From positions 49,290,001 through 49,354,000 of the forward strand of contig JAZHRO010000039.1 in the NCBI GenBank assembly GCA_037157565.1: 64,000 bases of DNA. Reading direction: 5' to 3'. The notes beneath the pieces are model-generated. The model was not told the origin of the DNA. It worked only from the letters and a program-made list of their open reading frames with translations, and ran no database searches. Shown here piece by piece: positions 58,594 to 64,000 of this stretch. Source of the DNA: Thalassia testudinum (lineage: Eukaryota; Streptophyta; Magnoliopsida; Alismatales; Hydrocharitaceae). Each line of letters opens with the position of its first letter. The stretch's first letter is position 1. The translations under genes and the position numbers were made by a program.

Positions 58594-58893
58594 ATTTAGA
58601 AGTGATATTGTAATTGCTTTTCAACTGCATGATGAGTTGCTGTAAGGATGTAGCTTCCTATGATCATTTATGTCAAGTGATCTACCATCACAAAGAAGAA
58701 CGATTCCAAATGGCAAATGTCTCAAAGGAAAACGACAATGCTTGTGAAACACCCAAGTCAAATCAGATTCATTTAGAAGTGATCTTGTAATTGCTTTGCA
58801 ACTGCATTATGAGTTCCTGTAAGGATGTAGCTGCCTATGTTCATTTATGTCAAGTGATCTACCATCACAAAGAAAAATGATTCCAACTTTCAT
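58594..58893. repeat. imperfect direct duplication, offset 178 bp
   Basis: 58594-58715 and 58772-58893 share TTTAGAAGTGAT, AACTGCAT, GTAAGGATGTAGCT and TGTCAAGTGATCTACCATCA, with scattered differences. No coding role seen. Confidence 0.85.
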
Positions 58894-60879
58894 TTAGTCT
58901 GCTGAAAGGGAAATGATTTAAGGTCATGAGTTATTGCTCGTTTTAAGGGTTTAATGGATCTGTGCACTCTATTTTGTTTACATTTTCTACAATACATACT
59001 TAGCATCAACTTTTTCTTTTAGGATGCTTGAAAAGCCTACCAATATTCTCATGTAGCTTTGCATAAAAGTACATATGTGATTCATAGTTCATCTCTTGTC
59101 AACTTTCGAAGCAAGGAGTCCTTTTTCTGTTGGTTCTTGTCAACTGCCAGTTTTGTCTGTTTTTTTTTTTGGAAGGACTTTTGTCTAATTTTAAATGTAT
59201 TCATATAGGATGTACCTTTCAATGTCAAAACGGCTTTTTAATACACCAAAAGAGAGGAGCTTCATGGATCAACTAACACACTATTATAAAAGGAACTTGT
59301 ATTTGTTGATTTCTTTTTTTTGTACCATCAAAGTGTCATAACAGGTTGGAAGGAGATTTTGAAAAATATTATCTTTGAGTAAATACTAAAAGAAATTGTT
59401 ACTTTGACTCTTTTCAGCAAATTGCATCATAACCATTTAGTAGCCGGAAAAGTTGTTTTTCAAAATTTTGAACTAATATAGAAATGAAAGTTCATGTAGA
59501 GAAATCATGTGGTTTTTTAGGGAAGTAACATATGAATAACCCTAAAGGCAAAAGTTACAGCAACATATTAACTAGCTGTGGCCATTTTTCACATCAATAT
59601 GAACAAGTTCAGAAATCAACATTATCAGGTTTTCCCCCCCAAGACCTCGCATTTGGTAAATTTCAAGGTTTGACCTTTTTTGTTCACATTTCTTCTCAAT
59701 ATCACCTCCCACTTAAACTGACATTTCCTTCTAATTTGTATGTTAAGCGATCAGTTGGTTGTTTAAATCGATTTCTAACTCAATTGGTATTTCTTTGGGA
59801 TTTCTGATGTGGTCATTTCCTGCCATGTCATTTTCTCCTTTCTGATGTGCTCATTTGTCCAGATTATCTTGTTATGTACCATTGTATTTACTTGATAGTT
59901 TTCTTCAGTGAAGTTGTTTTTCTTTACCTAAGCTTGGTTGCCCTACCATGATATTGGTTTGCAATTTGATCTTTCTGATTCCCCGTGTTGTTTTTGTTCG
60001 TCCTTTCTTCTGTGTGTTCATAAATTTCATAACCAACTATTTTTACTTCATACCTCCAAGCTAGTTTTTGTTGAACTGATAACCTGCTGAGTTTGTTGTG
60101 CTTGTTAATTATCTGCCATGCGAAGTTATCCATATGAGAAGTGCAATTACTTTTCCAGAAAGCCCTCTTGATTTTTTCTCTTATTTCTGTATGATGTGAT
60201 TTTCTTTCTTTGACTTTAGCATTGATCTTGTTAGTTTTCTACGCATCTACATGCTTGAATAAGTTCCCAAGCATGCTGCAAAAGAAGTTGAACAATGTCA
60301 AACACACACGTCTTTCTGTTGCCCAGATTGTCTACATTTATGTCAACCAGAATGGAAGATCATATTCAGTAGGAAGCATAACCAGCCAAGTTACAGCAAC
60401 TGTAAGAAGCAAAAGAAATTACTATGCAATACTCTTAAAACTTATAAATCCATCCATGAGCAAATATATCAGTCAAATTTGAAATGCCAAAATCATTGGC
60501 AAATAAAAATAACTGAATATGCTTAGGTATATAGTAGATGATCAAACAAGGAAGCTCAATTCCTTGAGAAATTTAAACTACATGGAAATGGTAAATGTGA
60601 ACCATGAATGCAGTCAACTTGGATAGCGAAAATGTCAGTTTGATCAGAAATCTTTTAGGAATCTGGTCCTTTTCATTGATGGTCCTCATGCCAAGGTACT
60701 GAGATTGCACCACATTTTGTAGTATGATTATATCTTATGCGGGAAGATGCTATTCTTTCTACCTATCTGCATTCGACAAACACTAGTTTCTTGATCGTTT
60801 TTGCGTAGTAATTTCTCAGATGACCAACACTGGTCCTTTTTTGGAAATTCAGCTCGGCACCCCTGCTGTAAGAAACTAA
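58894..60879. other. intergenic, no gene recognised
   Basis: AT-rich, with no domain-bearing frame, RNA gene or bounded element. Confidence 0.45.
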
Positions 60880-61579
60880 CAATGATTGCTACCTAGCAAG
60901 GTTCAGAACGGCAAGAGAAGCAGAACTAGTCTGGGAATGGGCACCTTGGCATTTTGAAGGTAACCTTATAGTTATTGAAAAAGCCATGCCAAACAAGGTT
61001 TATGCTGAATATCAATTTCAACTCTGTGCCTTTTGGATTCAAATACACAGTATACCGCCTGAATATTGGAATTGTAGAGTTGTCCGCAAAATAGCCTCGA
61101 ATGTGGGAGAAATTATAGATATTGGGCCTGAGGTTAATCAAAACAAAAGAAATTTTGTGACAGCAAAAATCCTGATAAATGTTTCTAACCAACTAAAAAA
61201 GTGCACAGAAGGATCTTTTGCAGATGGGAAAAAATATAGTTTCCCAATCAAATATGATGGCCTCCCACAAGTCTGCTCGTATTGTGGTAAGATGGGGCAT
61301 ATATATAATTGCTGTGACAGAGTCATAGATACGAAAAGAATGATTGCTGGGTCTTCTGAGGCACTAAAGAAACAGCTTGAGGAGAGTTTTTCAACCCAAG
61401 GTTTGAAGTGAGCTCAAAGGTTTTAGGCAGCCAAGGAGATTTGAAGCTGATGCTGAAAGGAATAGAAGAAAGGCAACTCCAGGCATGGACTCCGGCGGTA
61501 ATACCATTCCTAGCTCTAGTCAGGTAACACCTTCTCCTGTGTCCTCCATGGCTCTACCTTATACCTCAATGTCCCACCA

Positions 61580-61610
<31 letters not shown>

Positions 61611-62330
61611 CACTTACGAACATATCTCACCAATTCTTCTTACTATACCATCCGCAACCAACAACAGAGAACATTTTGCCCAGCCATCCATTGCTCCAAA
61701 GCTAATACCAATTGAAAATAAACTCAAAAACCCTGGAATACAAACATCTAGAATTATTACTACAAAGGCCATTACACCAAACCAATCTCTACAAAATACC
61801 CCTACCACTATTCCTTTTAAACCTGGAAATGTTGGACCAACTGAAATACATTCTCCTCTTCCTATGGCAATAACCGAAGGGGATGTTGTAAATGCCAAAG
61901 CCCTCTTCAAAATACCACTATCTGTTACTGAATCAAATGAGGCAATCAACCCAAACAAAATGCTCCTACCCGTTGAATACCCCCATGAAATTGAACCCCT
62001 TAAAAAAACCAACCTACAGGTTAAACTCCATCTGAACCACCCGGAAAAAAACAACCTAATGGAATTCAAATCCAACCCCTCCCCTCTTCCTAGTATGAGG
62101 AAATTACCCAAATCTAAAAGGGCTCGAGCAAGGAAAATTCATCTCGACCTGGCCAAGAATATTGTCATTGAGAAGGTTGCAGTTAAAAGAAGACATCTAG
62201 AAGATGTGGTAATAGAAGATGCTACTCAACCTATTGGTAAACGTAGACACATTGACACACGTGAAGGGGCTCTGGCAGCTGACCCCCTATTGTGCACACA
62301 TCTAATTGACTTAAAATGTCTATTTATGTA
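60880..62330 (+). pseudogene. LINE ORF1 remnant (DUF4283 and CCHC zinc knuckle)
   Basis: A frame near 60890-60985 gives WEWAPWHFEGNLIVIEKA. An open frame at 60986-61411 then has FWIQIHSIPPEYW, the plant LINE ORF1 core, and a zinc knuckle CX2CX4HX4C (CSYCGKMGHIYNCC) near 61270-61315. The frame is broken before and inside a 27-C run (61580-61606). A basic, Lys-rich tail follows at 61864-62376 (KRARARKIHLDLAKNI). No ORF2 follows, so this is a fragment. Confidence 0.75.
61580..61606. repeat. poly(C) run, 27 nt, inside LINE ORF1 remnant
   Basis: 27 consecutive C splitting the ORF1 frames. Length may be unreliable. Confidence 0.9.
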
Positions 62331-64000
62331 TATTCCTAGTGTCATAAAAGTATCATGCATTATAAATATTACATAACATACATCATCGTGCATATATGTT
62401 AATTTATATAAATTGCATAGTAATTCATCTTTTTTTTGTGATTAGGGGATAGGGAAATATTTATCTAGGCCCCGGATTGAAGATCCAACTATACAGATCT
62501 GATTAGGGCGACGATCGAAGTCCAACGCCTCCGAGATCGCCTCAATCAGACTTCCATAGCATCAAATGCAATGTGGGGAAGATAAATGGCTAGAGGGCAA
62601 GGTGATTAACGAGATTTTGTACGCTAAAAGATTAAATTTGAAACCCGTCGCTGTAGCTGCGTAAAAATTTATCAATCAGATAATTTTTTACCAAAACTCA
62701 AAGTGAGTCCCGAGTCGAACAAAGGGAGGCGAAAGTTTGATTAAACATCGTGTTTGGAATTATTTTCAGAAAGCAGATTAGCTAGTTGAAATTAATCTAC
62801 GCTAGCTATTATACTTAAAGAATAAATAATAAAAAAGAGAGAGAATAATACAGAGAAAAAAGATAGAGAACCAATATTTTATAACCATCTGTTTATTATA
62901 ACTAATTTCTACAACTAGAAAGATGAAAATCTATTATAGCAAGAGATAAAAAGATAAGGATGAGAAAATCCTCCTCGACGACTGCTTGGAGGACGAGCCG
63001 CACTAACGGAGCACCTGGAAGAGGGTAGTGAGATGCTGGATGAGGGAGAATGGCACTGGAGGACGGAGAGTGAAGCAGGACGACATCGCAGCAGAATCCG
63101 CTTCTCTAATGGCGGTCAGAGGAAAACCATGGGTGCTCCACAAATGGGGGTGAGAAGATGGAAAAATTACTTTTAAGACTCTAGTGGAGCATCTCGGGTA
63201 TGAGACTAACTCTTTAGAGCTTTGAAGAGAGTGAAAGGAGAAGAGAAGGGATGAAGAAAATGAGAGGAATGAGTTCTCTTTTATAGTTGATGAAGAAGAG
63301 CACAAAAATCATTTTAAAGGCCTTAAGATTTAATATACGGCCTTTAGTGATACATGTAAACATTACTAAAGATAAGCGTTGTTGAAGGTACGTGCAAGGA
63401 ATGGACAGCTCAGATCGAGCCACACCACACGCTTGCTGACCTTCAGCCGTTCACGCGCTTCGCCTTCGCAATGCACGCCGTGCCCATGTACGATCACGCG
63501 TGCGACCACACATCATCACGCGTGTGCGGTGATGCGTATTTTACGTGGTTTGCAAAATATGTTGTTTTAACGCGCAAAATCGATTTAACTCTTAAATTTA
63601 TAAACCTAGATAGTGGGGTATCTAAGGTCATCCAAGGATGTCAAATGTTTGCAAAAAAAATACGTCTCTTGCTCAGAAATGAAATCCACCTTTCTTTTTG
63701 GTCTTTTTAATTTATATTTTTTTAGGCTTTTAAAATAACGAGCATTTGCAAAGTTGTTGACGAAGAAAAAGGTGATCTAAACCTAATCCACTAAACTATT
63801 GCTAGAGTGACAAGAAAGGCCTCTCCTTGAGATCACTTTAGGCATGTGGGGGCCTAGAGTAATTAGGGAGAGGGAGTGAAAAAGTGCTAAATCAAGATAA
63901 AAAAAGCAAATGCGACAAGAATTTAAAAGAAGGCAACTTGAATTGAATTGAACTTGTTCTACACAAAACACATAGAGGAAAGCTTCTAATCTACTTGAAT
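62331..64000. other. intergenic, no gene recognised
   Basis: AT-rich with scattered GC-richer patches (62490-62560, 62980-63130 and 63400-63540). It looks like decayed repeat sequence, but no domain or terminal structure can be named. Confidence 0.4.

Noticed and set aside
58430..58893. direct repeats and hairpin considered as a CRISPR-like or origin array
   Set aside because: Only two copies, plant nuclear context, and no regular spacers.

Overview
The window is nuclear DNA from a flowering plant. Evidence for this is a NAC transcription factor with a miR164 target site, a plant Aurora kinase split by GT-AG introns, and abundant Ty1/copia and plant L1-type retroelements. The GC-rich exons in otherwise AT-rich DNA, and the Aurora sequence, suggest a monocot or another early-branching angiosperm; the species cannot be named from the sequence. 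I recognise only three host genes.

Layout. 1-2608: remnant of a LINE endonuclease, a terminal-inverted-repeat element, and the 5' flank of a NAC gene. 2609-4745 (+): three-exon NAC100/NAC080-type gene with a miR164 site in exon 3. 5233-9364 (+): 5'-truncated LINE with poly(A) and a 13-bp target-site duplication. 9423-9728: 153-bp tandem duplication. 13157-45550 (+): AUR3-like Aurora kinase in six coding exons that splice to an intact 281-residue kinase. Introns 2 (7.0 kb) and 3 (24.2 kb) are packed with retroelements.

Intron 2 holds a 4.6-kb copia element (duplication GATTT) and a decayed hAT-like foldback element. Intron 3 holds a long LINE that was later cut by a reverse copia (ATACC), a solo LTR (GGTTG) and a second reverse copia. 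Next come an 8-bp-duplication hAT-like element, a reverse LINE and a 5'-truncated copia. In the first two LINE breaks, removing the insert and one duplication copy restores the LINE reading frame, which fixes the order of insertion.

46127-46280 is a hairpin repeat. 46990-52560 (+) is a very decayed copia element cut by a 1.8-kb LTR-like insertion (AGAAA). 54378-56123 (-) is an intronless TPR/SET-domain gene whose 5' flank carries three AACGG cores resembling the mitosis-specific activator. The rest is AT-rich intergenic sequence with microsatellites, a 178-bp-offset duplication and a LINE ORF1 remnant at about 60.88-62.33 kb.

The three host genes do not form a pathway. The best-supported points of interest are the intact kinase gene carried through more than 31 kb of intron, the datable nesting of its transposons, the miR164 site, and the cluster of mitotic-type promoter motifs at the SET gene. 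I saw no clearly new biological system.
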